A DNA stretch of 64,000 bases from Adineta steineri (Eukaryota; Rotifera; Eurotatoria; Adinetida; Adinetidae). Numbering within the stretch: position 1 is the first letter of the stretch; each line of letters begins with the position of its first letter. A program made the position numbers and the translations under genes. The stretch covers positions 218,943 to 282,942 of the forward strand of contig CAJNOI010000078.1 of NCBI GenBank assembly GCA_905250115.1, written 5' to 3'. Positions 12,334 through 23,557 of this stretch are shown here, piece after piece. The notes below the pieces were generated by a model, which saw only the letters and a program-made list of their open reading frames with translations, was not told the origin of the DNA and searched no databases.

Positions 12334-13634
12334 TAATTAAGAATCGACTGAAAACAATAAAATTAGAATGAGCTTATCTAAAACTATTGTTATTTATATG
12401 AAATATTCGGTATGAGAGAATTTATTACAATCTAATTAAGTAAGAGAATGTTAATAGTTCAATGATTAGATTCTTTTATTAAAGATCTATAAAAGGAATA
12501 TATTGTATCAATCATAATCAAATGAATTTTAATTAAAGAACTTTTCCTCATATTCATTTTTACGTTCTCATAATCATTCTACAAAGATGTTCACCATTAA
12601 ACTCAAGTATAGTTTAAAATATATAACAGCCATATTAATTTATAAAGTCATCTTTCAGAAATGTGTATCGAGATACAATGGAACATCTCAATTAACAGAT
12701 CATAATTAAGAATGAAAAAAGATGCTTCATTTGATAAAATATAACAATTTCGAAAAACTTCTGCTATTACTAAAAAGATATTATACACTTCCCACATCCA
12801 CATCCTCAGTAAGATTCGTTAAATGAAAAACTTCTTTTTAATCAATATACCACGAATACAACATTAAATAAATTATTATCATTGAAAAAATCGAATATGG
12901 TTATAGAATGTGAGTTAGTAGCAATGACGGATATCAAGGTAATGCAATATTCATGCTCAAAAGTAAGGGTTTCTATGACGAAGACAGGAGAATAGGCCAT
13001 AGCGATTTTACCGTCAGTTCATGCAAACACTCAAAAACGATTGAAATTTGTTTTCTTGCGATAACTTTCATCAAAAAGTATTGTCTTTACTATATTTCAA
13101 AATTATTTCTTGAAGGACAAACAGTATATAAACTTGCAGTAGAAAGAAAATCAAATTTAACAAATGAGGCAATGACGTAGTCTTTAAAAAGTCAGTGAAG
13201 TCAGAACTCAATTTTCTAATGATTATTTCTATCATAATTTCATTTTTACAAACACTTAACTAATAAAATGTGTTAGAGAAGCAAAACAAATTGTTTTTGT
13301 TCTAAATTAATTAACAAGCACAATATTTTATGATCTTTGGAGAAAAGATGATTGGTCAATTTTTTCATGCGTACTCTAACTATTTTTTGCTTATCTACAA
13401 TATGAATTTACATTCCACGTGGCAATACTATGTTTTATGTGAGTTTGCATCAACTGATTTCATTAAAATAATGAAAAAACTATGGAATATGAACAAGAAA
13501 GAAATTATTTTTTTTTAAATCAAATAAATAGCATACAGCTTGAATATTTTCTTTTTTGTTGTTGTTATCGTCAGTTAAAAAAGAAGAAAATATTTTCAAG
13601 AAGAGTTTCTGTATTATATAGAATCATCCTTTCA
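12334..13634. other. Intergenic stretch before the two-pass array
   Basis: AT-rich; a plus-strand frame at 12953-13180 has no recognisable feature. From 13482 an open frame runs into the first array gene, with a pyrimidine tract ending TCGTCAG near 13572 that could be an intron acceptor, so a 5' exon of that gene may lie here. Confidence 0.4.
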
Positions 13635-14990
13635 ATGCCGTGGAATTGGTTCTTAGAATTTAAAACTAAAATTAAACGCATCAATTTATTTAAAGATATT
13701 GATAAAACAAATGAAGAAGATATCAAAAATCAAAAAATATCGACAATTATCTTTCTTATTCTGTTTATAATATCAATTGTTGCTCTCTTTCTATATTCAT
13801 CCTTGACTCCTATAACAAAAACGGTAGTTGTTGAACAACCTTCTTTATCCGATTACAAACAATTAGAAGAAAAATATTCAAATACATTATTATGTCCATG
13901 TACAAGTGTTTCTAATGAATACAACAAATTCATATCATCATTTACACCAACTCTCCATCAAGTCTGCTCAAGTGATTTTGTTAGTGACAAATGGCTCAAT
14001 TATGTTAATTACCGTTTATTTGTTGAACCACAATATCATTTTATTTGGGATTTTCGTCATTCAGCTTATGGATTTTTTTCTATGTTACGCACACTTTGTG
14101 TATTAGCTAAACAAACAATTGATGATCAATTAATTTCATTCTATTCTACAATTTTACTTACAGAAAATACCATTTCAGAAGATATATTTTTAGCTAATAT
14201 AAATGCAGCTCGTGATCAATTTATAAATGTAAGTGCAAATGATTTTACAATTACACTTGACTCAGTTATATTAATGGGAATAGTTAATGTAGGAATCATC
14301 AATCGATTAGGAACACAGTGGAAATTAGTTCTTTATTTATACTCGAACAGTGCATTTTCCGATGCTTGGGCAGGTCAACCATACAGAATAGGTGAAAATT
14401 GTTTACGAACCAATGTATACTGTAGTACAACAACAGGTATTTACTTAAGAAAACTTAACAATGAGACATCATCTGATTTATATTGGGGGGAAAAATATAC
14501 AGCAGAAGTACAATTCGAAGTTCCAGGTGTACTTGTAAGTGGTTTCATACTCGATTCTGTTCTTCAATCAAATCTTTCATGTTTATATAATGAAAGTTGT
14601 TTATTGAAACTAAACACATATTTAAATGATTCACTTTCTCCATTCAATGCAACACCTTTAACAGTGCCTTCTTCTGCTCAATCTCTTCCAACCATTGATG
14701 ATTTAACCAAAAAATTAATGGTGGATTTTTGGCAACTAAATTCATCTTATCAACATTATTTCAATGCGTGCAATCCATTAACTTGCACATATACTTATAC
14801 TCATCAGTTTGATATTCTTTTTATTATTACGACTGTTATTTCATTTATTGGTGGAATTGTAACAGTTCTTATGATCGTAATATTACCGACAGTGAAATTC
14901 TTAAGAAACAAAGTTAAAACTGTCAAGCGATTATTATCATCATCAGAAGTTGTACCATATGAAACTAATATTGGTATGTATTGTAATTAG
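13635..14990 (+). CDS. Two-pass Cys-rich membrane protein, array copy A
   Basis: A single uninterrupted frame of 451 residues from ATG 13635. The frame is open further upstream to 13482, and an intron acceptor near 13572 is possible, so the N-terminus is uncertain. After a basic cytosolic start comes one membrane span (about IIFLILFIISIVALFLYSSL), then a large ectodomain. This begins with CPC and HQVCSSDFV, carries many N-glycosylation sites, and ends with the C-rich motif CNPLTCTYTYTHQFD. A second span with a G-rich turn (ISFIGGIVTVLMIVILP) leads to a basic tail. Copies B and C downstream share every motif. Unlike them it has no intron before the PGVLVSG segment. The two-span, Cys-rich-loop topology recalls DEG/ENaC channels, but I see no diagnostic channel motif, so function is unassigned. 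Confidence 0.75.
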   Translation: MPWNWFLEFKTKIKRINLFKDIDKTNEEDIKNQKISTIIFLILFIISIVALFLYSSLTPITKTVVVEQPSLSDYKQLEEKYSNTLLCPCTSVSNEYNKFISSFTPTLHQVCSSDFVSDKWLNYVNYRLFVEPQYHFIWDFRHSAYGFFSMLRTLCVLAKQTIDDQLISFYSTILLTENTISEDIFLANINAARDQFINVSANDFTITLDSVILMGIVNVGIINRLGTQWKLVLYLYSNSAFSDAWAGQPYRIGENCLRTNVYCSTTTGIYLRKLNNETSSDLYWGEKYTAEVQFEVPGVLVSGFILDSVLQSNLSCLYNESCLLKLNTYLNDSLSPFNATPLTVPSSAQSLPTIDDLTKKLMVDFWQLNSSYQHYFNACNPLTCTYTYTHQFDILFIITTVISFIGGIVTVLMIVILPTVKFLRNKVKTVKRLLSSSEVVPYETNIGMYCN

Positions 14991-15524
14991 GATGCTAGAA
15001 ATTGCCTAGAAAGACTCTGTCAGGTGTCAAGACATAGAGATTTGATAAGAAAAGAAGGAACCTAAGTCCTTGATCACTTTTACTAACGCTAATGAGTTGT
15101 GGATTGAGTCAGACGCATACTCAAAAGAAGAAAAAACAGATATAAAACAAAATTATCAAATGATGTCCAAGTCTTTGAAATTATGTCAGACGATGTGAAA
15201 CAATTTTCCTATCTTAAAAATAATCAGTTCCATGTTTTACAAAACAAGTTCTTTTAATAACAAAAAAAGCAATGTGATTATCTTCATCGAATTCACATAA
15301 AATATTTAATGAATTAGACGGAAGGAAAAGGCTTTTATTAAATAATCTACTAATAAGTACAGCAATTGCAAACGAATGAAAGTTCAGTAGGCAACGGTTT
15401 ACTAGTGCAAAATTACGATGGGCGAACGCTAAAGTGAAATGAGCAAGTGCCCATTTGCTCTCCTTCCACTGGCTACGCTACTGATCACCATATTTATTGT
15501 GTTTTTCTTTCTATTCTTTTATAG
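14991..15524. other. Spacer between array copies A and B
   Basis: No gene apart from a possible 5' exon of copy B that I could not pin down. Near 15426-15485 is a non-AT-rich segment resembling a transposon end, listed separately. Confidence 0.4.
15426..15485. repeat. Possible DNA-transposon terminal remnant
   Basis: A short island of balanced base composition in AT-rich DNA. On the minus strand it reads TAGCGTAGCCAGTGG followed by GGGCACTTGCTC, a style common at the ends of cut-and-paste transposons (GGCGTAGCCAG...GGGCA...). No partner end was found nearby, so this is at most a remnant. Confidence 0.3.
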
Positions 15525-17554
15525 AACGGCAAGCTGCTGGTGATACCACTGGACAACAAATTTCATTATTTGTTAAAATAAAAATGTTTTTGCTCAACCT
15601 TAACTTTTTCTCAGATCCAGATGAAAACAGTGAATGGCACTTATATGGTCAACGTCTTTCAACTCGATTCTTCACCGTTTCAATAATTATTGCATTTTCT
15701 ATACTTATTCTCTATGCATCCACATATTCTGTTACAAAAACGATCACCATTAACAAACCTCCAATCGATGTTTATTTCACTCTTCAAGATAAATATCCTC
15801 AAACATTGACCTGTCCATGTTCATCAACTACAAATGAACAATCTCAATTCATATCATTTCAACCGACATTTCATCCAGTTTGTTCTTCAAGTTTTATTAC
15901 AAATAATTGGAGTAACTATTTAACAGCAGAGAACGGTAATATCATGGGTTACCTCGATGTTCGTTTCAGTCTTATAAACTTCTTTCCAACTATTTTATCC
16001 TTTTGTCAACTATCACAGAAAATAATCAACAATGAATTAACAATATTCAATTCAACAAAATATATTACAAAATCTATACAAGAAATAGATCTATTCAATT
16101 CTCAAACACAACAGCTCATTAGTAACATGAAAAAAACAATAGTGAACTCATTTCAACTTTCAATCTCAATGTTACGTCAAACAGTTTGGGGAAACGGATT
16201 GTATTGTCTTTCAGCTTATTTTTATGTTCCTGATCCGACGATTAACTATGATTATAACTCAACAATAAATCCTCATGATTTAAATCTTGTATTTTACCCA
16301 GCTTATTATCAACCTAGCTTTGGCACAACATGTTCATGTAAAATCCATCCAACTACATGCAATATATTATCTAATATCACTTATCTTAACGAAACGGTAA
16401 ATAAAATTTAATATTCGATAAAAAAAATTCCGTCCAAAATAAATATTTGCTATAGAATATTAGTTGCCTATTTTATGTTTTACACTTAAAAGCAACATAC
16501 ATTATATTTTATTATTACGCATTTAGTATTAGCTTTAATTGACTTTTTCCCTAAGATTTTACACAAATAGAGAAATATCAATAACATATTCGTAACCATT
16601 GTAAAAAGTACGTCTGACGATGTATACTTGACGCCGATCTGAATAAAAATATTTCGAGTCATTTTTCACATCTTATTTACTTACCTTGCCACAAGCATAA
16701 ATTTCGAATGAAGTTTTTTTTTTAATTGAAGAAATATATTTTGCTCTATCGAATTATTTAATACTAATGGAAAAAGAAAGTTTAATATAAATAAACAGCT
16801 TGACTTAAACATGTGTGAAACCATGCTTTTTCGATTCCTGTAAAGAGTTTCTTTTTGTATAACAAGATATTAAGCTGACAGTAATAAAATGATTGATGTC
16901 ACACGTCAAAAATTGTATCAGTGTTAATAGAGTTAAAATATGGTATAAGTTCACATTCAAGTTCCGATTATGGTAACGTTTTTTTTGATACTGGTTCCAG
17001 TTCCACACATATCTAATCCTACTATTATTATATATTTCTTATAGTAAATAGCTGATACTACTTTCGATTTTTTTATTCAGAAAACTTACAATCTGTTTAC
17101 TGTCCCTGGTTATTATATTGGTTGTTATGCGAGCGAATCAATGTTTCGTTCTACTTTTGAATGTTTTTTTGATCAAACATGTTTACAAACAATTTATAAT
17201 TTAACAAATTTAATATCAACAGAAATATTTAATCCAACTGCTATGGAATTAAATAACAGTCGTTATAATGAAACAACAAGTGTACAAAATATGACTGATA
17301 ATTTAATGGTCGAAGAATGGAATGATAAAACATCATTTCAATTTTATTTTAAACAATGTAATCCATATTTATGTTCATATTCGTATGATATTAAAGGAGA
17401 TATTAGTTATGTATTTGCAATTACATTTGGTTTAATTGGTGGATTAACAACTATTTTAAAAACAATTATTCCATCTATTGTATCAATAATTAGACGATGG
17501 CGACAGAAAAGACAAATTAGTACCAGTCAATCAGTAGTTAATCACGGTATCTAA
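15525..17554 (+). CDS. Two-pass Cys-rich membrane protein, array copy B
   Basis: Exons 15525-16396 and 17081-17554, separated by a 684-bp intron. The first listed exon begins at an acceptor (TTTTATAG) in phase 1, so a short 5' exon with the true start is missing from this model. The layout matches copy A: basic N-terminus, span 1 (FFTVSIIIAFSILILYAS), ectodomain with CPCSSTTNEQSQFISF and HPVCSSSFI, a middle CSCKIHPTTC, then PGYYIGCYA just after the intron. The LMVEEW motif and the CNPYLCSYSYD motif follow. Span 2 contains TFGLIGGLTTIL, and the tail is basic. Copy C has the same acceptor phase and the same intron site, which supports the model. Family function unknown; plasma-membrane location is inferred from topology. 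Confidence 0.75.
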
Positions 17555-17932
17555 AATTTACTTTAAAAAGTCTCTTAAATATAGACGAATCGTGTAAAAT
17601 TACTACATATTTAATAATTTGATCTTTGTTTTCTTGATAAGCGAAGTCATAAACAACTATTAATTATATTTTGATCTTATTGATGAGAACTCTTATTAAT
17701 TTTGCTTTTTAATATTTGACTACTTAAAAATTTTGTTTCGAAAAGACTATTACAAGAATGGAAAGTCTTTTGTTGAAGATAAGTGTTTTTATGAGATGAT
17801 TTCGACGTAAGAACTGATATTACATTAGAGATGTCTGTCGTGATTAAATATCTACCGGAACAGCTCCGAAAAAAGTCTTTTGAATTTTGCTAATGTGATC
17901 CTTTTGAGCCGGATGTCTCGAAAGTTTTGCAA

Positions 17933-18237
17933 CATCTCTTATTTTGCATATATTTTGACAAAAGAAAATGATTGAATGTTGATTCTTTTGAAAAGATGCA
18001 CTATAAAAAATTCGTACTGAACAGGAAAAACTTTTCCAAATATTTTTATTACGATGGGCCAAAGTATTATTATTATATAGGTCGTTCATACTAAGTATAG
18101 AAAAACCATCAGAATAAGTCAATAAGAATTTTTCTGGGCGGTTCTAGTATACCTTTTCATGGTGCATCTTTTCTAAGAAATGATCAACATGTTGCCATTT
18201 TCTCATGTCGAAATATATGCAAAATAAGAAATATCGC
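17933..18237. repeat. Imperfect inverted repeat (foldback) between copies B and C
   Basis: The segment 17933-18040 and the reverse complement of 18123-18237 match over about 110 bases with mismatches and small gaps. The best block is CTTATTTTGCATATATTT...GAAAA...GAAAAGATGCAC. A spacer of about 80 bases separates the arms. A shorter pair, GGGCGGT near 18137 and ACCGCCC near 18247, is nested at the right edge. This resembles a miniature inverted-repeat or foldback element lying just upstream of copy C. Confidence 0.6.
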
Positions 18238-18325
18238 AGCTCATACCGCCCATTTTTAAACACTGGAATTAGGAAATATTTATGTTTTAAAATGAATAAT
18301 ATTTAATTGTGTGCATGTTTCTTAG

Positions 18326-20193
18326 ATATACAAACAATAACAATAGGACAGAAATTAAAAATAAGTATTTTAACATTTAATTTATTTAAAAACCGGAACA
18401 AACGATCTGCAGAACAATTACAGCGACAACGTTTTTCAACACGTTTTTTTCTCATGATTACTATAATTACTTTAATTATTTTAGTATTTTATGTTTCTTT
18501 TGAAAATATTACACATATGATTATTAAGAATAATCCAACAATTATTGAATTTAATAAACTTTATCAAGAATATCCAAATACTATTCAATGTCCATGTCAA
18601 ACATATTCAATTGCATATGAACAATTTATTACATTTCAACCTCATTTACATTCAATTTGTTCAAGTACATTTGTTGATGAAACTTCACAATGGCTTGTAA
18701 TTGATTATCCACAAACAATGCCAATACATTCTGCTCGAAAAGATGATTTTCGACAAATTGGAAGTCCGTTTTTTCAACTTTTAAATTCATTTTGTAATTT
18801 ATCAAATAAAACAGTCTATGCAGAATTAAGAACATTTGATTCAAGTAGATTTATTACATTAAATTTAATTACATATGAACAATTTCAAACTCAAATGAAT
18901 CAATTAATTGATCAATTTTTACAAAATACAGCTCGTGCATTTATTAATTCACTCTTTTTTGCGGAAAATATGACTGCAGCAAATATGTTATTTTCTGCAT
19001 TTCAATCGGATTCATTGTATTCATCAGGATCTCCAGTATATGATGAGTATAGGTTTACAGATTATCAATATATCTATGATCGAATAGATCAAATATATAA
19101 TTCAAATGAAACTGGAATTGATTGTGATTGTCAAAGTACACCATGGTGTATTCAACAAGCAATTGTTTATGATTTAGATACAATAACACAACTGTTTTCT
19201 CCACCAGGTAAAGTTCTTTATATATCTATATCTGTATAAATGTAAAAGAAAATAGATTTGAGAAGATGTAAATATTACTGAAAAAATTGTTGTTATTATT
19301 TTTTTATGCTTTTACTTATCATCATCAATATCGCGACAAGCAACATTTGCCTATATGGTTGCTGGAAAACGACACATGAAGATCTTTTTACTATTCTTTT
19401 CTCTTCACTTTTGGTTTTTCAGAAAACTTTCTGATTTCTAAATTTTCACAGGGCAAACTTAGTGGAAATCTACTTTTTATCGTAATGAATGTAGCCTTAT
19501 TTTTCACAGAAAATCCTTTATTTCAGAAGAACTCAGTTCTCTAAGAATTCCTCTTTTTTTTTAAAAAATCGTAATTGGAGATCAGTTTTATACGAATATA
19601 TGATTTATTTAGATATTTTCTTTGTTTATTTTACAGAAATGATTTAAAAAAACTGTATTGATCAAATATTTAGAAATTATAGAGTCTTTCTTTTGAATAA
19701 GTGCATAATATGTTCTGATGAAAAATATATGTATATTTCATTATTTTAAGGTATATTTGTTGGATGTTATCTTGTTGAAGCAGTTTTACAAAGTGATCTA
19801 AGATGTTTCTTCGATATTGGTTGTTTACAACAGTTGATTGATAGTTTATCTTTGGTGAATATCAGCGCATCGGATATTATTTTAAATTCAACAGCAAGTC
19901 ATTATCAAGAAAAAAGTTCTTTATTAGAAATTGTTTCAAATTTAATGATTGAAGAATGGAATAATCAAACATTTTATGATAACTATTTTAATATATGTCA
20001 ACCATCAGTTTGTACAGCAACATATGTTAGCCGTGGAAATATTATTTATATTATAACAACAACTATAGGATTGATTGGAGGATTAACAAAAGTCTATATA
20101 TTTATTGCACCAATATTTATAAAGATTATGGTACATGTAATTATTCCGTTTATACGAAAAAAATGTGGTATGAATAACGATGGAGAGATATGA
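18326..20193 (+). CDS. Two-pass Cys-rich membrane protein, array copy C
   Basis: Exons 18326-19207 and 19751-20193 flank a 543-bp intron. The 5' acceptor (TTTCTTAG) has the same phase 1 as copy B, so an upstream start exon is again missing. Motifs in order: QRFSTRFFLMITIITLII (span 1), CPCQTYSIAYEQFITFQP, HSICSSTFVDE, then CDCQSTPWCIQQ. PGIFVGCYL spans the intron and is followed by LMIEEW and CQPSVCTATYVSRG. Span 2 contains TTIGLIGGLTKVYIF, before a basic tail. Its ectodomain is as divergent from B as B is from A, so the array is not a recent duplication. Function unknown. Confidence 0.75.
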
Positions 20194-20325
20194 TAGAATG
20201 GCTGGTGAATCTTTGACTTTTCTGCTTCACTTTTAAGTCAATGTTGTCTTGCATATTATTTACATTAATAATAATAATAAAATGATTTTCTTACATATTA
20301 TTTACATTTAAAGTATGTAGTAAAG

Positions 20326-20450
20326 TCATTTTATCATTGATTATAATATATCGCTTTATTTTTTTCTTCATTTGCTTAAGTTTGTTTTATGTTATGTTTT
20401 AAATATTTATTTATACTCTTATAATTTTATTCAAATAATCCTGCAAAATA
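20326..20450. repeat. Direct repeat, unit 1 (3' flank of copy C)
   Basis: About 125 bases downstream of copy C recur at 22677-22801 in the same orientation with roughly 85-90% identity by eye (shared core TCATTTTATCATTGATTA, then ATATATCGCTTTATTTTTTT and TTTAAATATTTATTTATACT). It marks a segment duplication that now brackets 2.3 kb of foreign-looking sequence. Confidence 0.75.
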
Positions 20451-20532
20451 AAAAACTCATGATTAATCTAAAAATTTCAAAATTAAACCAAAGAAAATGG
20501 AAGATAATGATTATGAATTTTGACATTTGAAA

Positions 20533-20732
20533 GGAGGGGTAGGCGTGGGTGGGTGCTGATGTGGATGAGTATTATTTCTATCTCATACTCACACGCACAT
20601 CCTCGAGATAGGAAGAGAAGGAGTAGGGTATGGGTGTGGGTGTGGCGTGGGTATGGGTGTGACGTGGGTATGAAATAAACAATGTCAATACCGGCATCCA
20701 AACATGTACACCCACACCTACACCCACCCTCA
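20533..20732. repeat. G-rich telomere-like tract
   Basis: In a strongly AT-rich setting, 20533-20570 and 20630-20673 are G-rich on the plus strand with degenerate units such as GGGTGTGGG, GTGTGGCG and GTGGGTATGGG. The segment 20707-20732 is the same kind of sequence on the opposite strand (CACCCACACCTACACCCACC). Bdelloid telomeres are reported to carry TGTGGG-type repeats, so this may be an interstitial telomeric remnant or simply a degenerate GT-rich microsatellite. Confidence 0.45.
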
Positions 20733-20775
20733 ATCAAAATCGTACGAATCTTACTTCATTATATTCTATTTCAGA

Positions 20776-22190
20776 TGGGCGTTGCGCATCAATAATTACT
20801 GCGAGTTTTGGAGAGTTATACGCACATGTATCTCAACAACATTATAAGTTAGTGAAGTCGATAATGATGAACAGACATTCTTTTAATCATTGTATTTTTT
20901 TAAGAGGAAAAGGAAACCTTGGAGGACACAATTGTTTTACTCATTATCCATGCCCAATTCAGAAAGCAATAAAGATAAATTGTGGTTCAACAGCATTATC
21001 TCAAACATGATACCTTCATTACAACACGTGTATACTGTATCATTCTTACTTGATGAAGTAGAATATATTCCACGACAAAACATTTATGATAAACCATAAA
21101 TTAAAAAAAAAGTATGTATGAAGTCTTGCATTTTGAATACTTATCTATAATTATTTAAGGTGCATTTGACGTTGATGTCGGACAAAAACGGAAAAGGTTG
21201 CGTCCGATGGATAATCGTGAATATCATCATCCTTCTTATCGAACTGATATTGCATTAGAACAACCTGAAACAGATGCAACATTTGAGTATAGTAAGAGTG
21301 CATATTATTATATGTTTAATCGAGTATATGAACAATGGAAAGAAGTAACTAATGGTAATAATCAAGAACATCTAGATATCATTATCTATAAAAATTCAAG
21401 GACAATACCTAGGTAATTTTTTTCTATTGACATTCAAGTATATCTTAGTGTGTACTACTCTTTCGTTCAGGTTCATTTGTAATTTCGCTCGGTTTCGAGC
21501 TATAATGAGCATTTTATGGTGAGACGAGGTTTATTGTTTAGTTAATATTAAGGATGTGATGGAGCCACCTTTTCAAGTATCAAATGATTTTATTGAAGCT
21601 GAAAAAACAGTAATGGAAGAAGCTTGATAAAATTACTTTTTTCAGTGTTTTATTACTAGTTTCTTTTATTTAGAATTTAGTCATGGAAATTCTCCGGCAG
21701 AAAATGAAAAGTTTTAATCTTGCAGACGCAATGGTTCAACGATGTCAATGGGAGGTGTTGATGGCTTGTACTAAATTAAATGCAACTCATTTAGTAAATA
21801 TTCCTTCAAATTCGATAGGATTAGAATTATATTTTCTTGCATCTGCACTTCGCAATAATCATACTTTTTTATTTGAGCCAGAATCTAATAAAAAAATGTG
21901 CTGTTGGATGGATGAATTGACTTTGGCTCGTAAGCAAAATAACAATTCCTTTTCATATTTTATTTAGTTAAACACTTTATATTATATTATCATAGATGCA
22001 CACCAAACTGCACGTATCGCTGCACAATTAAGTCATGTTAAAATTGGCAATAGAGTTATTAACAAAACTCATTAGTAAACAAAATTTTAATACATTTAAA
22101 TCTGTTTCATATAATACCTATTGTGAATTGGTTGATTTCATTCAAACTGCATACCCACCTGTTAGTAGCACAATTATTAATATATCAGGT
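20776..22190 (+). pseudogene. Broken multi-exon gene of unknown family
   Basis: Several coding-like blocks follow in plus orientation: about 20776-21003 (frame with ITASFGELYAHVSQQHYKLV), 20890-21099 in another frame (IPSLQHVYTVSFLLDEVEYI), 21162-21416 after a good acceptor (HHPSYRTDIALEQPETDATF), 21683-21930 (GLELYFLASALRNNHTFLFE), and 21999-22190. The blocks carry coding-like codons and some intron signals, but frames do not join: overlapping frames at 20890-21003 and a shift near 22045 (AAQLSH into MLKLAIELL) suggest a dead gene. An unusual splicing pattern could rescue part of it. No domain recognised. Confidence 0.45.
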
Positions 22191-22211
22191 ATGAAATAAC
22201 TTTAACTTTTT

Positions 22212-22633
22212 ATTTTATCCATTTTCATAATTTTAATAATAATTTTTATATCTTTATTTTTTATTTTTCAATAAATAATAATAATCTAATATATGTTTTC
22301 ATAGTTTAACAATAAAATATAAATGAAATACTTGAGATATTATATATTAAATTATCTATTCTTACTTAAATGTATAATATTTAATTGTTCCTTCTTTTTT
22401 TGATTTTTTTTATATTATAATTTTTATATGTTTATCTTATCTTATTTGATTAAATAAATAATTATATAGTTATATATATATTATTAATTTATTTTATCTT
22501 ATCTATATCATTAAATAGGTTAAGAATTATATTTTATTGTTAAATTATGAAAATATATATTAGATTATTATTATTATTTATTGAAAAATAAAAAATAAAG
22601 ATATAAAAATTATCATTAAAACTATGAATAAAA
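22212..22633. repeat. Near-perfect inverted repeat, foldback element
   Basis: Arms 22212-22320 and 22529-22633 are reverse complements over about 105 bases with few differences (shared block TAATTTTTATATCTTTATTT, then CAATAAATAATAATAAT). The loop is about 208 bases of AT-only-like DNA. High arm identity suggests recent origin or active conversion. It begins about 20 bases after the broken gene and ends about 45 bases before the second unit of the direct repeat. Confidence 0.75.
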
Positions 22634-22676
22634 CCTTCCTAAAACGTAATAAATTTTATCCATTTTATCGATAACA

Positions 22677-22801
22677 TCATTTTATCATTGATTAATATAT
22701 CGCTTTATTTTTTTTTCTTCATTTGCTAAAGTTCATTTTATGTCATAGTTTAAATATTTATTTATACTCTTACAATTTTATCCAGATAATCCTACAAAAC
22801 A
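22677..22801. repeat. Direct repeat, unit 2
   Basis: Second copy of the sequence found at 20326-20450 downstream of array copy C, same orientation. The rest of 22802-23557 holds no supported gene except possible 5'-UTR sequence of the large downstream gene: a segment 23281-23350 has splice-like ends but does not stay in frame with it. Confidence 0.7.
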
Positions 22802-23557
22802 AAATATCTCAATATAAAATAAATAAAGTAACAATAGAATTATCGAGAGTGTCTTCGGTAATAAATTTGGCAATTAAACACATCTCTTCTATAATTTTGT
22901 TTCGTAGAATGTGAATTAATATTGCATCCATAGTTTATTTTGCGATAGATATTACTTGATATTAACGTGAATAACAAATATGAATCACTCTACACGTATA
23001 TTTTATAGGTATATATTGTAGTAGCAAGCGAATTCAGAAGTATGCACATATACATACACGATAAAAGCACATAAAGAGATGTGTGCATTCTACCATAACG
23101 ATTGCTAAATACATATACAGTCTTTCTCTCCCATGCTTGTTTTACAATCATTATATTTTTTGTCGACAATATTAAATAATACTCGCTTTTCTTCGTATAA
23201 TACAAATATAACATCGCAAAAAAATATATATATATAATACGTGGCAGTAACTTAAGTTAATATTTTCTTTTTTTTTATAGATTCTTAAACAATCAGCAAT
23301 CATCATTGCTATAGTTCTGCTCCTGATCTTTTATTCAGAAGATTTTAAAAGTAAATATCGCCAATAATAATAATCATCAATTTTAATTCTCTTCTAATCT
23401 AGTTCAAGAATAATTTTCGATCTAAAATGAACGGCTGGCCACGGTAAAAAAATCACTGTTACTCATCTCGCGTGCTCTTGTTTTTTCGAAATTTACATTA
23501 TTTTCTATTTAATATTCTTTTTTTTTCTGTAGTATAAAATCGATCATTGTCCAAACA

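Noticed and set aside
12953..13180. Plus-strand frame of 75 codons
   Set aside because: No motif, no splice context, composition not clearly coding.
20483..20737. Minus-strand frame through the G-rich tract
   Set aside because: Caused by the low-complexity repeat; no protein feature.
23281..23350. Hydrophobic exon-like segment before the large NHL/LamG gene
   Set aside because: It has acceptor and donor signals but every frame runs into a stop when joined to the next exon; at best 5'-UTR.
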